Below, one piece after another: positions 33,557-42,243 of a stretch of DNA of 64,000 bases (its first letter is position 1; each line of letters starts with the position of its first letter). The notes under the pieces were generated by a model. That model was not told the origin of the DNA. It saw only the letters and a program-made list of their open reading frames with translations, and did no database searches. The position numbers and the translations under genes were made by a program. Source of the DNA: Pseudomonas fulva (GTDB lineage Bacteria > Pseudomonadota > Gammaproteobacteria > Pseudomonadales > Pseudomonadaceae); NCBI RefSeq assembly GCF_023517795.1, contig NZ_CP082928.1, positions 4,092,001-4,156,000 on the forward strand. The letters run 5' to 3'.

Positions 33557-33590
33557 ACGACAAAGGGACGCCGAAGCGTCCCTTTGTCGT
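33557..33590 (-). terminator. leuA intrinsic terminator
   Basis: A perfect 15-bp stem (33557-33571 with 33576-33590) with a CGAA tetraloop lies 17 bp beyond the leuA stop. On the minus strand it is followed by a short T run. Confidence 0.88.
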
Positions 33591-33607
33591 TTACCGCAGG
33601 CCGATCA

Positions 33608-35284
33608 TCAAGCGGCCTGGGACTTTTCCTCGGCCTGTTTCACCGCACGGTTCAGGGCGCTGAACAGCGCGCGGAAACTCGCCGTGGTGATGTTCTCGTC
33701 GATACCGATGCCGTGCAGCGGGCGCTGACCGTCGAGTCGGATCTCGATGTAGCAGGCGGCCTTGGCGTTGGCGCCGCCACCAATGGCGTGCTCGTGGTAG
33801 TCCATCACTTCGACAGCGACCGGCAGGCTGGAGGCCAGGGCTTCCAGCGCGCCCTTGCCCGAACCGCTCCAGCGCTGTTCCTGGCCGTTGACCTGCACCT
33901 TGGCGTCGACGCGGCTTTCGCCGTTCTCTTCTTCCAGGCGATGGCCCTTGAGCTCGTAGGGCGAGGTGGCCTTGAGGTATTCGCTGTCGAGCAGCTTGTG
34001 GATTTGCGAGGCGGTCATCTCCAGGCCCAGGCGATCGGTTTCCTTCTGCACCACCTGGCTGAACTCGATCTGCATGCGGCGCGGCAGGTTGATGCCGTAT
34101 TCCTGCTCGAGCAGGAAGGTGATGCCGCCCTTGCCGGACTGGCTGTTCACGCGGATCACCGCCTCGTAGTCGCGGCCGATGTCGGCCGGGTCGATCGGCA
34201 GGTACGGCACTTCCCACAACGCGCCTTCCTGCTGCTGGGCGAAGCCCTTGCGGATGGCGTCCTGGTGCGAGCCGGAGAAGGCGGTGTGCACCAGATCGCC
34301 GACGTACGGATGACGCGGGTGCACCGGAATCTGGTTGCAGTCCTCGACCACCTTGCGCACCGCATCGATGTCGGAGAAGTCCAGCTGCGGGTTGACGCCC
34401 TGGGTGTAGAGGTTCAGCGCCAGGGTCACCAGGCAGACGTTGCCGGTACGCTCGCCGTTGCCGAACAGGCAGCCTTCGACGCGATCGGCGCCGGCCATCA
34501 CCGCCAGCTCCGAAGCCGCGACACCGGTGCCGCGGTCGTTGTGGGTGTGCACACTGATCAGCACACTGTCACGCTTGCTCACGTGGCGGCCGAACCACTC
34601 GATCTGGTCGGCGTAGTTGTTCGGCGTGGCGCACTCGATGGTGGCGGGCAGGTTGAGGATCAGCGGGTTGGCCGGGGTCGGCTGGAACACGTCGATCACC
34701 GCATTGCACACCTCGACGGCGAAGTCGATTTCGGTGCTGCTGAACACCTCCGGCGAGTACTCGAAGCCCCACTGGGTTTCCGGCGCTGCAGCGGCCAGGC
34801 GCTTGATGGTGGTGCCGGCGGAAACGGCGATGGCTTTGACGCCCGCCTTGTCCTGGTTGAAGACGATCTTGCGGAAGCTCGGCGCGCAGGCGTTGTAGTA
34901 GTGGACGATGGCCTTTTTGGCGCCCTTGAGGGACTCGAAGGTGCGCTCGATAAGGTCGTCACGGGCCTGGGTCAGCACCTGGATGGTCACGTCGTCCGGG
35001 ATGTGGCCGCCTTCGATCAGCTCGCGCACGAAGTCGAAATCGGTCTGCGAAGCGGACGGAAAGCCCACTTCGATTTCCTTCAGGCCCACCTGCACCAGGC
35101 ACTTGAAGAAGCGCATCTTCTTCTCGGCGTCCATCGGCTCGATCAGCGACTGGTTGCCGTCGCGCAGGTCGGTGGACAGCCAGATCGGCGCCTTGTCGAT
35201 GATCTTGTCGGGCCAGGTGCGGTCCGGAATCTGAATCTGAGTGAACGGGCGGTACTTTTGCGACGGGTCTTTGAGCATGCTCAT
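33608..35284 (-). CDS. leuA: 2-isopropylmalate synthase
   Basis: 558-residue LeuA of the longer type found in Pseudomonas. It has the HMGL-like catalytic signature ([16 protein letters not shown], about residue 37), metal-binding [10 protein letters not shown] and the [12 protein letters not shown] block. A C-terminal regulatory LeuA dimerisation domain (about residues 430-558, including [16 protein letters not shown]) should bind leucine for feedback inhibition. It condenses acetyl-CoA with 2-oxoisovalerate, the committed step to leucine. AGGA lies about 10 nt before ATG 35284; ATG 35278 is an alternative. A leucine-rich leader ORF lies upstream. Confidence 0.97.
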   Translation of the reverse strand: MSMLKDPSQKYRPFTQIQIPDRTWPDKIIDKAPIWLSTDLRDGNQSLIEPMDAEKKMRFFKCLVQVGLKEIEVGFPSASQTDFDFVRELIEGGHIPDDVTIQVLTQARDDLIERTFESLKGAKKAIVHYYNACAPSFRKIVFNQDKAGVKAIAVSAGTTIKRLAAAAPETQWGFEYSPEVFSSTEIDFAVEVCNAVIDVFQPTPANPLILNLPATIECATPNNYADQIEWFGRHVSKRDSVLISVHTHNDRGTGVAASELAVMAGADRVEGCLFGNGERTGNVCLVTLALNLYTQGVNPQLDFSDIDAVRKVVEDCNQIPVHPRHPYVGDLVHTAFSGSHQDAIRKGFAQQQEGALWEVPYLPIDPADIGRDYEAVIRVNSQSGKGGITFLLEQEYGINLPRRMQIEFSQVVQKETDRLGLEMTASQIHKLLDSEYLKATSPYELKGHRLEEENGESRVDAKVQVNGQEQRWSGSGKGALEALASSLPVAVEVMDYHEHAIGGGANAKAACYIEIRLDGQRPLHGIGIDENITTASFRALFSALNRAVKQAEEKSQAA

Positions 35285-35367
35285 GAATCGATCCTGAGGC
35301 GAGGGCCAGGGTGGGCCGTGCTGGAAAAAGAGAGAAAGCGAAACGCGAGAAAGGGGGCCGGCAGACC

Positions 35368-35442
35368 CTAGCGCAGTCGCTGAGCGACCAGGCAGAGATT
35401 GGCGTGTTGCCGAAGCAGGATGAGGGTCTGGGAGATGGTCAT
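35368..35442 (-). CDS. Probable leuA leader peptide
   Basis: A 24-codon ORF begins with ATG at 35440-35442 and stops with TAG at 35368-35370, 83 bp before leuA on the same strand. The peptide reads [24 protein letters not shown], with six leucines, including Leu-Ile-Leu-Leu and Leu-Cys-Leu. A short leucine-rich ORF just upstream of leuA is the hallmark of ribosome-mediated attenuation. I could not identify a convincing attenuator hairpin with T-tract between it and leuA, so the mechanism could be transcriptional or translational. Confidence 0.6.
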   Translation of the reverse strand: MTISQTLILLRQHANLCLVAQRLR

Positions 35443-35492
35443 GGGCTCAACCCTAACCATTGGGGGTAAAGCTGGCAAGTCTGTCTTTGAAA

Positions 35493-35532
35493 TTGGTGGA
35501 AACCACCAAGGTGTGCGCCTTGGTGGTTTTTT
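35493..35532 (+). terminator. Intrinsic terminator-like hairpin with alternative pairing
   Basis: An 11-bp stem (35501-35511 with 35518-35528) is followed by TTTTTT on the plus strand. A preceding segment ttggtgg (35493-35499) can pair instead with ccaccaa (35503-35509), so the two hairpins are mutually exclusive. It lies downstream of the minus-strand ybdG gene and upstream of leuA. It could serve as a bidirectional terminator for ybdG. Confidence 0.65.
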
Positions 35533-35575
35533 ATTGCGTGCCTGACGGACTTTTTGCGGTTGCGTTGCGCAGTAT

Positions 35576-36838
35576 TCAGGCCGGAGAAGAGCCGCTGCCC
35601 TGCAGGGCGGGGCGCAGTTCGCGCATGTCCGCCCCGCTCGGGTGCTGGAACACCCGCAGACCGAACTCCGGGAGGATCGCCAGCAGGTGATCGAAGATGT
35701 CCGACTGGTAGCCCTCGTACGGCACCCAGGCCACGGTATTGGTGAAGCAGTACAGCTCCAGCGGCAGGCCGTCGGCGGTGGGCTGCAGCTGGCGCACGAT
35801 CTGAGTCATGTTCTGGTTGATGCCCGGGTGCTGACGCAGGTAATGCTCGACGTAGGCGCGGAAGGTACCGAGATTGGTCACCCGGCGGGTATTGGCCGGC
35901 TCCTGGGCGGCATCGGCCAGTTCGGCGTTCCAGCTCAGCAGCTCGCTCTGCTTGCTGCTCAGGTACTGGCCGAGCAGCAGGAAGCGTTGCAGGCGGGCGA
36001 TCTCGTCCGGGCTGAGAAAGCGCACGCTGGTCTGGTCCAGGTAGATCGCCCGCTTGATGCGGCGGCCACCGGATTCCTGCATGCCGCGATAATTCTTGAA
36101 CGGGTCGCTGATCAGGCGTTTGGTGGGAATGGTGGTGATGGTCTTGTCCCAGTTCTGCACCTTGACGGTGTGCAGGGCGATATCGATGACATCACCGTCG
36201 GCGTTCAGCTGTGGCATCTCGATCCAGTCACCGACGCGCACGATATCGCTGGAGGAGATCTGCACGCTGGCAACCAGCGACAGCAGGGTGTCCTGGAAGA
36301 TCAGCATCAGCACCGCGGCCATGGCGCCGAGGCCGGACAGCAGGATCAGCGGCGAGCGATCGATCAACGTGGCGATCATCAGGATGGTGGCGATGGCGTA
36401 GATGACGATGGTCACCACCTGGATGTAGCCCTTGATCGGCTTCAGGTGTGCGTTCGGGCGGCGCTGGTAGAAGGCGTTGACCAGATTCAGCACGCCGCCG
36501 ATGGCCAGGGCGATGGTCAGGATGATGAAGGCGCTGCAGACGTTCTCCACCACCGTGACCACGGCCGCCGGCAAGTGCGGGATCACCTTGATGCCGCTGG
36601 CCAGGATCAACGCCGGCACGATGTTGGCCAGGCGGCGCACTACGTGGGAGTCGGCCAATGCCTTGTCCTGGCCCACGGTGGTGGAGCGCAGTGCCCGGTA
36701 CAGGCCGCGCACCAGGATGCGCTTGACCACCCAGTTGGCCAGCCAGGCGCCAGCGAGCAGCAGGCACAGGCTGATCAGGGTATGCAGTTCGGGGTATTGC
36801 TGCAGCCACGCGAGTGTGGCCTGGTACTGTTCTTTCAT
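35576..36838 (-). CDS. ybdG: YbdG-like mechanosensitive ion channel (MscS family)
   Basis: 420-residue MscS-family channel with about five N-terminal membrane segments. The MscS pore/beta domain is very like E. coli YbdG (LISGLGAMAAVLMLIFQDTLLSLVA, then GDWIEMP, VQNWDKTITTIPT, GGRRIKRAIYLD). It ends FGLRVFQHPSGADMRELR. It releases solutes on membrane tension or osmotic downshift; YbdG homologues have small conductance. ATG 36838 follows a GAGAG site and gives a length near the E. coli protein; ATG 36859 and GTG 36868 are upstream alternatives. Confidence 0.92.
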   Translation of the reverse strand: MKEQYQATLAWLQQYPELHTLISLCLLLAGAWLANWVVKRILVRGLYRALRSTTVGQDKALADSHVVRRLANIVPALILASGIKVIPHLPAAVVTVVENVCSAFIILTIALAIGGVLNLVNAFYQRRPNAHLKPIKGYIQVVTIVIYAIATILMIATLIDRSPLILLSGLGAMAAVLMLIFQDTLLSLVASVQISSSDIVRVGDWIEMPQLNADGDVIDIALHTVKVQNWDKTITTIPTKRLISDPFKNYRGMQESGGRRIKRAIYLDQTSVRFLSPDEIARLQRFLLLGQYLSSKQSELLSWNAELADAAQEPANTRRVTNLGTFRAYVEHYLRQHPGINQNMTQIVRQLQPTADGLPLELYCFTNTVAWVPYEGYQSDIFDHLLAILPEFGLRVFQHPSGADMRELRPALQGSGSSPA

Positions 36839-37022
36839 CGCATCTCTCGCTGGTTTCATGACCGCCACCGTCGGCGCACCGGGCGATGGCGCGCGTACCT
36901 TAGCAAACCCAGGTTGCCGGCGGGCATCTGCGCATCTCTGGTAACCATTGGCTCAGTGGCTGCGCAGGGGGCGAGCGGTGCTGCGGTGACGGGGCGCCCC
37001 TGGCAGGACGCCGATCATGGCC

Positions 37023-37691
37023 TCACCTAGCGTAGGCGTATTCGCCGCCCTTCTCCAGGGCGCGGCGGTAGGCGGGGCGGGCGTGGATGCGTTCGAGAAA
37101 GGCCATCAGACGCGGGCGGCTGGCGTCCAGGCCGGCGCGCGCCGCGGCGGCTTCCAGCGGAAAGCTCAGCTGGATGTCGGCGGCGCTGAACGTTTCGCCG
37201 GCGAACCAGGTGCTCGTGGCCAGCTCGCTTTCCAGGTAGTCCAGGTGCAGCTTGAGTTGCGGCGTGACGAAGGCGCTCTTGACCTTCCGGGCGATGCCCC
37301 GGGCGATGGGTTTGACGAAGAACGGCATCGGGCTGCTTTCCACCTTGTCGAACACCAGCTTGAGCAGCAGCGGTGGCATGGCTGAACCCTCCGCGTAGTG
37401 CAGCCAGTAATTGCAGCGCAGGCGTTCGGGGCTCTCGGCGGGGGGCAGCAGGTGCGGGCCGTAGCGGTTGGCGAGGTAGTCGATGATGGCGCCGGACTCG
37501 GCCAGGGTCAGGTCGCCGTCGGTGACCACCGGCGACTTGCCCAGCGGGTGCACGGCGCGCAGCTCCGGCGGGGCGAGCAGGGTCTTCGGGTCACGCTCGT
37601 AGCGCTTGATCTGGTACTCGACGCCCAGTTCTTCGAGCAGCCAGAGGATGCGCTGCGAACGCGAGTTGTTGAGGTGGTGGACGGTGATCAT
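37023..37691 (-). CDS. Glutathione S-transferase family protein
   Basis: 222-residue GST. The thioredoxin-like N-domain starts ITVHHLNNSRSQRILWLLEELGVEY, where the Ser in NSRS is the expected glutathione-activating residue. It carries the SPVVTDGDLTLAESGAIIDYL glutathione-binding motif and an all-helical C-domain. The substrate is unknown. A CGAGGAGC site precedes the ATG. It is followed on the same strand, upstream, by an M23 peptidase gene 68 bp away. Confidence 0.92.
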   Translation of the reverse strand: MITVHHLNNSRSQRILWLLEELGVEYQIKRYERDPKTLLAPPELRAVHPLGKSPVVTDGDLTLAESGAIIDYLANRYGPHLLPPAESPERLRCNYWLHYAEGSAMPPLLLKLVFDKVESSPMPFFVKPIARGIARKVKSAFVTPQLKLHLDYLESELATSTWFAGETFSAADIQLSFPLEAAAARAGLDASRPRLMAFLERIHARPAYRRALEKGGEYAYAR

Positions 37692-37759
37692 CAGGGCTCC
37701 TCGGGAAGGTCGGGCGACTGCCGCTCAGATTAGACGTGAACCTGCAGCGCCGCCCAGCT

Positions 37760-38581
37760 TCAAGGCTTGAAGGCACCAATGAAGATCGCCGGGTCGACCC
37801 GTGCGTCGTTGAGGCTGACGTTCCAGTGCAGGTGCGGCCCGGTGGCGCGGCCAGTGGCGCCGACCTTGCCGAGCACGCCGCCGCGGGGCAGCTCGTCGCC
37901 AACCTTCACGCCGATCTCCGAGAGGTGGCAGAACATGCTGATCAGGCCCTGGCCATGGTCGACGAACACCGTCTTGCCATTGAAGAAGTAGTCGCCCACC
38001 AGGATCACCTTGCCGGCCGCCGGCGCCTTGATCGGCGTGCCGCGGTTGGCGGCGAAATCCAGCCCGGAGTGCGGGTTGCGTTCTTCACCGTTGAAGAAGC
38101 GGCGCAGGCCGAAGGGGCTCGACAGCGGCCCATTGACCGGCTTGTCGAACAGCAGGTTGCTCGGCTGGCGCGGGCTGAACTGCCGGTAGGCGCGGGTCTG
38201 CTCGGCCAGCTCCTTCTCGATGCGCGCAAGGTTCTTGGCGTTGGGATTGACCTGCTGCTGGTTCTTGATGGTGATGCGCTGCTCGACGTACTTCTTGTTG
38301 CTCACCTGGAAGCTCAGGCGCTGGCCGGCGGATTCGATCTGCTGGGTGCCGGGCTTCACGCTCAGCGGGATGCCGACGATGGCGATCCAGCGTTGCCCGT
38401 CCTCTTTTACCACCAGCACCGGCTTGCCCTGATAGGTGGCACTGGGTGCACTGGCGCTGTTGCCCAGGTCGACCACCGCCACGCCGCCAGGCACCGGTTT
38501 GTTGAGCAGCCGGCTGATAAAGCCTTCGGCGTGGGCGGGCAGGGCGAGGCACAGGGTGAGCAGCAATATCAGTGAACGCAT
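37760..38581 (-). CDS. M23 family metallopeptidase, exported
   Basis: 273-residue protein with a cleavable signal peptide (MRSLILLLTLCLALPAHA). A C-terminal lysostaphin/M23 domain carries zinc ligands in HSGLDFAANRGTPI (H-x3-D) and GPHLHWNVSL (H-x-H). The N-terminal part is a beta-rich prodomain. It should act in the periplasm on peptidoglycan crosslinks, as an endopeptidase or an amidase activator. It is next to xseA (18-bp gap), an arrangement I recall as common in Pseudomonas. Confidence 0.92.
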   Translation of the reverse strand: MRSLILLLTLCLALPAHAEGFISRLLNKPVPGGVAVVDLGNSASAPSATYQGKPVLVVKEDGQRWIAIVGIPLSVKPGTQQIESAGQRLSFQVSNKKYVEQRITIKNQQQVNPNAKNLARIEKELAEQTRAYRQFSPRQPSNLLFDKPVNGPLSSPFGLRRFFNGEERNPHSGLDFAANRGTPIKAPAAGKVILVGDYFFNGKTVFVDHGQGLISMFCHLSEIGVKVGDELPRGGVLGKVGATGRATGPHLHWNVSLNDARVDPAIFIGAFKP

Positions 38582-38598
38582 TGGAGTCCTTATCGGTA

Positions 38599-39978
38599 TC
38601 AGTCGAGCAGCGACAGGGTAACGGGGGCAAGGTGATTGTCTTCGACGCGCACGTCCAGCTCGCCTTCGCCCAGGCGCGCCTTGAGGCGTTGCCCGGGGTG
38701 GGTGGCGGCGGCGCTGCGAATCGCCCGGCCGCGCTCATCGAGCAGAATGCTGTAACCGCGCCCCAGGGTCGCCAGCGGGCTGACCACGTGCAGCGTCTGC
38801 ATCTGGCTCTGCAACGCCAGGCGACGGGCCTTGAGACCTTCTTTCATCGCCCGCGGCAGGCGCTCGGCCAAGCTGTCGAGGCGCTGGCGCAGTAGCTTGA
38901 GGTGGCGCCCGGGGTGTTGGCCGGCCAGGCGGGCCTCGAGTTGCGCCAGTTTGTGGCTGCGCCCATTGAGCTGCTGGGTGAAGGCGCGGCGCAGGCGCAT
39001 GTCCAGATCATCGAGGCGCTGGGCTTGCTGGCGCAGCCGCTCGCCAGGGTGACGCATGCGTCGGGTCAGGCCGTCGAGGCGCATTCGCTCGCGGGCCAGG
39101 CGGCCGTGCATCGCCAGGGTCAGGCGCCGTTGCAGCACGCTGACCCGCTGCGCCAGGTCATTGCTGTGCGGCGCCAGCAGCTCGGCGGCGGCTGATGGCG
39201 TGGGCGCACGCACGTCGGCGACGAAATCGCTGATCGACACATCGGTTTCATGGCCCACCGCGCTGACGATGGGCGTTACGCAGGCGGCCACGGCGCGGGC
39301 CACGGCCTCTTCGTTGAAGCACCAGAGGTCTTCCAGGGAGCCGCCGCCGCGGGCCAGGATCAACGCATCGAAGCCCTGGGCATCGGCCAGTTTCAGGGCG
39401 CGAACGATCTGCGCAGTCGCCTCGCGGCCTTGTACGGCGGTGGGAATCAGGCTCAGCTCGACCTGCGGGGCACGGCGGCGAAACACGCTGATGATGTCGC
39501 GGATCACCGCACCGGTCGGCGAGCTGACGATGCCGATGCGCCGCGGGTGGGCGGGCAGGGCGCGTTTGCTTTCGGCGGCGAACAGCCCTTCGGCGCCGAG
39601 CTTCTCCTTCAGCGCCTCGAAGGCCAGGCGCAGGGCACCATCGCCGGCGGGCTCCACCGCGTCGAGAATCAGCTGGTAGTCGCCACGGCCCTCGAACAGC
39701 GAGACCTTGCCGCGCACCTTGACCGCCAGGCCGTCGCGCAGCGCCTGGCGCACCCGCGCGGCGTTCTGCCGGAACAGCGCACAGCGCACCTGGGCCTGGC
39801 TGTCTTTCAGGGTGAAGTAGATGTGCCCGGAAGCCGGGCGCGCCAGGTTGGAAATCTCGCCCTCGACCCAGATGCCACCGAAGACATCTTCGAGCAGCAG
39901 GCGCGCGCGGTTGTTGAGCTGGCTGACGCTGAGCACCTCGCGGTCGAGGTTCAGGCGTTGGAACGGGTCTTTGATCAT
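38599..39978 (-). CDS. xseA: Exodeoxyribonuclease VII large subunit
   Basis: 459-residue XseA. An N-terminal OB-fold (VSQLNNRARLLLEDVFGGIWVEGEISNL) is followed by the catalytic domain (RIGIVSSPTGAVIRDI, then ARGGGSLEDLWCFNEE, then VGHETDVSISDFVAD) and a long coiled-coil region. With XseB it degrades single-stranded DNA to oligonucleotides in repair. Start ATG 39978 (MIKDPFQRLNLD) matches the family; the frame extends upstream to 40197 without support, and ATG 39987 is a close alternative. Confidence 0.96.
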   Translation of the reverse strand: MIKDPFQRLNLDREVLSVSQLNNRARLLLEDVFGGIWVEGEISNLARPASGHIYFTLKDSQAQVRCALFRQNAARVRQALRDGLAVKVRGKVSLFEGRGDYQLILDAVEPAGDGALRLAFEALKEKLGAEGLFAAESKRALPAHPRRIGIVSSPTGAVIRDIISVFRRRAPQVELSLIPTAVQGREATAQIVRALKLADAQGFDALILARGGGSLEDLWCFNEEAVARAVAACVTPIVSAVGHETDVSISDFVADVRAPTPSAAAELLAPHSNDLAQRVSVLQRRLTLAMHGRLARERMRLDGLTRRMRHPGERLRQQAQRLDDLDMRLRRAFTQQLNGRSHKLAQLEARLAGQHPGRHLKLLRQRLDSLAERLPRAMKEGLKARRLALQSQMQTLHVVSPLATLGRGYSILLDERGRAIRSAAATHPGQRLKARLGEGELDVRVEDNHLAPVTLSLLD

Positions 39979-40097
39979 GGCCGGCATGATAAGCCGCGGC
40001 GTGCGCGCCGCGAAACCGCATGTCAGTAATTGGTATGGCCGGCGAGCTGCACCGCGGCGACTCGGCAGGCTGGATGGCTCTGGTTTATCATCGCCAT

Positions 40098-40116
40098 GCA
40101 AATGATAATCCTCCGC
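40098..40116. promoter_or_regulatory. Candidate Fur box upstream of the two-component operon
   Basis: The 19-bp stretch gcaaatgataatcctccgc matches the classical Fur consensus at 13 positions by eye, with the AATGATAATC core intact. It lies 23 bp before the response-regulator start, where a repressor would block transcription. The other half-site is poor, so this is a moderate call. Confidence 0.4.
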
Positions 40117-40138
40117 ATAACCAGCCCTGCGCGCCATC

Positions 40139-40885
40139 ATGAATCCACGCTCTCCGTTTTCCGCCCCGCGCGTGCTGGTCGTCGATGACCACCGCAAGAT
40201 CCGCGAGCCGCTGGCCGCCTACCTGCGCAAGCATGGGTTCGACGTGCGCACCGCGGAAAGCGCCGAGGGCATGTGGCAACTGCTCGACGGCCAGCCCTTC
40301 GATGTGCTGGTGCTGGATGTGATGCTGCCCGATGGCGACGGTTTCGAGCTGTGCAGCCGCCTGCATCGGCGCAGCGGCATGCCGGTGATCCTGCTTACCG
40401 CCCGTGACGCCACCTGCGACCGCATTCGCGGCCTGGACCTGGGCGCTGATGACTACCTGACCAAACCCTTCGAGCCGCGCGAGCTGGTGGCGCGCCTCAA
40501 CAGCGTGCTGCGCAGGCGCGGCGCGGTCGCGGCAGAGCCGCAGCGGGTCGAGCCTTCCGCGCAGGTGCGCCATTACCGCTTCGCCGGCCTGGCATTCGCC
40601 AGTGGCAGTGCCAGCCTGTGCGACAGCGCGGGACAGACCACGCACCTGAGCACCACGCAGGGACGTCTGCTGCAGGTGTTTCTCGACCATCCCCATCAGT
40701 TGTTGAGCCGCGCGCAACTGATCGACCTGACCGCCCGGGCGGACAGCGACCTGTTCGACCGCACCGTCGACCGTCAGGTCAGCCGCCTGCGCCGCAAATT
40801 GATCGACAGTTCCGGACGCGATGACCTGCTGCGCACCGTATGGGGCGACGGCTACATGCTGGTGGCGGATGTAACCTCTGCATGA
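40139..40885 (+). CDS. OmpR-family response regulator
   Basis: 248-residue regulator. Its receiver domain has the acidic pair Asp16/Asp17 (VLVVDDH), phospho-acceptor Asp60 (VLVLDVMLPDGDG) and Lys in LTKPFEP. A C-terminal winged helix (LSTTQGRLLQVFLDHPHQLLSRAQLIDL, then DRTVDRQVSRLRRKL) follows. It overlaps the sensor kinase gene (ATGA). The regulon is not evident from neighbours; a Fur-like box in front hints at metal or iron control. Confidence 0.94.
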   Translation: MNPRSPFSAPRVLVVDDHRKIREPLAAYLRKHGFDVRTAESAEGMWQLLDGQPFDVLVLDVMLPDGDGFELCSRLHRRSGMPVILLTARDATCDRIRGLDLGADDYLTKPFEPRELVARLNSVLRRRGAVAAEPQRVEPSAQVRHYRFAGLAFASGSASLCDSAGQTTHLSTTQGRLLQVFLDHPHQLLSRAQLIDLTARADSDLFDRTVDRQVSRLRRKLIDSSGRDDLLRTVWGDGYMLVADVTSA

Positions 40886-42237
40886 AGCGCTTGGCGCGGT
40901 TGTGGCCGCAGCGCCTGGTTCATCAACTCGCGGTGTTGCTGATCATCGCCCTGCTGGCGTCTCACGCCATCGCCGTGCTGCTGTTGCAGCGCACCGGCGA
41001 GCTGGTGCATCCGCTGTCTCGCGATCAACTGCTGGAGCGGCTGAGCACCGCCTACCACGCTGCCACGCAGCTGGCCCCGACCGATAACGGGCGGCTACTG
41101 GCAGCCATGGGCGACGCCGAGGCGCGGTTCTGGGTGGCCGGTGCGGCGGATGTGCAGCCTTTCTCGATGCATGCCGAAGAACGGCGGCTGACCAGTCAGT
41201 TGGCCACACGGTTGCAGGTACCGCCCGAGCGGATCCATATGCAGCTCGAGCGTGTAGGCGGCGGCCCGGCCCGTGAACAGGTGTTGAGCCCGGCGGGCTG
41301 GGAGCCGCTGCGGCTGCGCAGCAGCATCGTACTGCCGGGCGGGGCGTATCTGAATGCCCTGCAGCATCCGTCCGGCGCCTATGAATGGGGCCGCCTGCTG
41401 GCCTATGCGCTGCCGGTCAGTATTGTGCCGATCCTGCTTATTCTATTGTTCTTCATTGGCCGTGTGGTGCGGCCCTTCGCTGCCTTGGCCGCGGCCACCG
41501 AGTGCATCAGCCGCGGCGAGCGTATCGCTCCGCTGCCGCTAGCGGGGCCCCGCGAGGCGCAGGAGCTGGGCCAGGCGTTCAACCGCATGCAGGAGCGTGT
41601 CGCTCGCCATGTGGAGGGGCGCACGCGCATGCTGGCGGCGCTCAGCCATGACCTCAACACGCCGCTGACCGAGCTGCGCCTGCAACTCGAGCTGCTCGAT
41701 GAGGGGCCGCTGCGTGAGGATCTGCTGGAAAGCCTCGACGAGCTGCGCGCCATGGTCGCCGAAACGCTGGATTTCATCCGCGACGATGCGGTGCAGGAGC
41801 CGACGGTGCGGCTGTCCCTGAACCGGCTGCTGGCAGACCTGGCGCAGCGTTATCGCACCCTGGATCAGCCGGTCGTCTGGCGGCTCGGTGATGAGCTGTT
41901 CTGCCGCTGCAGACCGCTGGCCCTCAAGCGGGCGTTGACCAACCTGATCGACAACGCCCTGCTGCATGGTGGCGATGCGCAGGTCACCCTGCAGCGGTAT
42001 GCGTCCGGGGAGTTGTGCCTGGAAGTTCTCGACCATGGCCCGGGCATCGATCCCGGGAAGCTGGCGCAGGTGTTCGAGCCATTCGTGCAGTTGAGTGGCG
42101 AGCGGCGTGGCAGAGGCCTGGGCCTCGGGCTGGCCATCGCCCGCGCCTGCGTGCAGGCCCATGGCGGCGAGCTGAGCCTGGAAAACCGCCCGCCTGCCGG
42201 CCTGTGTGCGGTGGTGCGCTTACCGGCGCAGGGGTGA
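40882..42237 (+). CDS. Two-component sensor histidine kinase
   Basis: 451-residue kinase with two membrane segments (about residues 13-36 and 171-193) enclosing a ~130-residue periplasmic sensor, then HAMP. The HisKA motif is ALSHDLNTPLTELRLQ, and the HATPase domain has the N-box (LTNLIDNALLHGG), DHGPGID and GRGLGLGLAIAR. It should phosphorylate the overlapping response regulator. ATG 40882 overlaps the regulator stop; earlier in-frame codons belong to the regulator's 3' end. Confidence 0.94.
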   Translation: MKRLARLWPQRLVHQLAVLLIIALLASHAIAVLLLQRTGELVHPLSRDQLLERLSTAYHAATQLAPTDNGRLLAAMGDAEARFWVAGAADVQPFSMHAEERRLTSQLATRLQVPPERIHMQLERVGGGPAREQVLSPAGWEPLRLRSSIVLPGGAYLNALQHPSGAYEWGRLLAYALPVSIVPILLILLFFIGRVVRPFAALAAATECISRGERIAPLPLAGPREAQELGQAFNRMQERVARHVEGRTRMLAALSHDLNTPLTELRLQLELLDEGPLREDLLESLDELRAMVAETLDFIRDDAVQEPTVRLSLNRLLADLAQRYRTLDQPVVWRLGDELFCRCRPLALKRALTNLIDNALLHGGDAQVTLQRYASGELCLEVLDHGPGIDPGKLAQVFEPFVQLSGERRGRGLGLGLAIARACVQAHGGELSLENRPPAGLCAVVRLPAQG

Positions 42238-42243
42238 GCCGGC

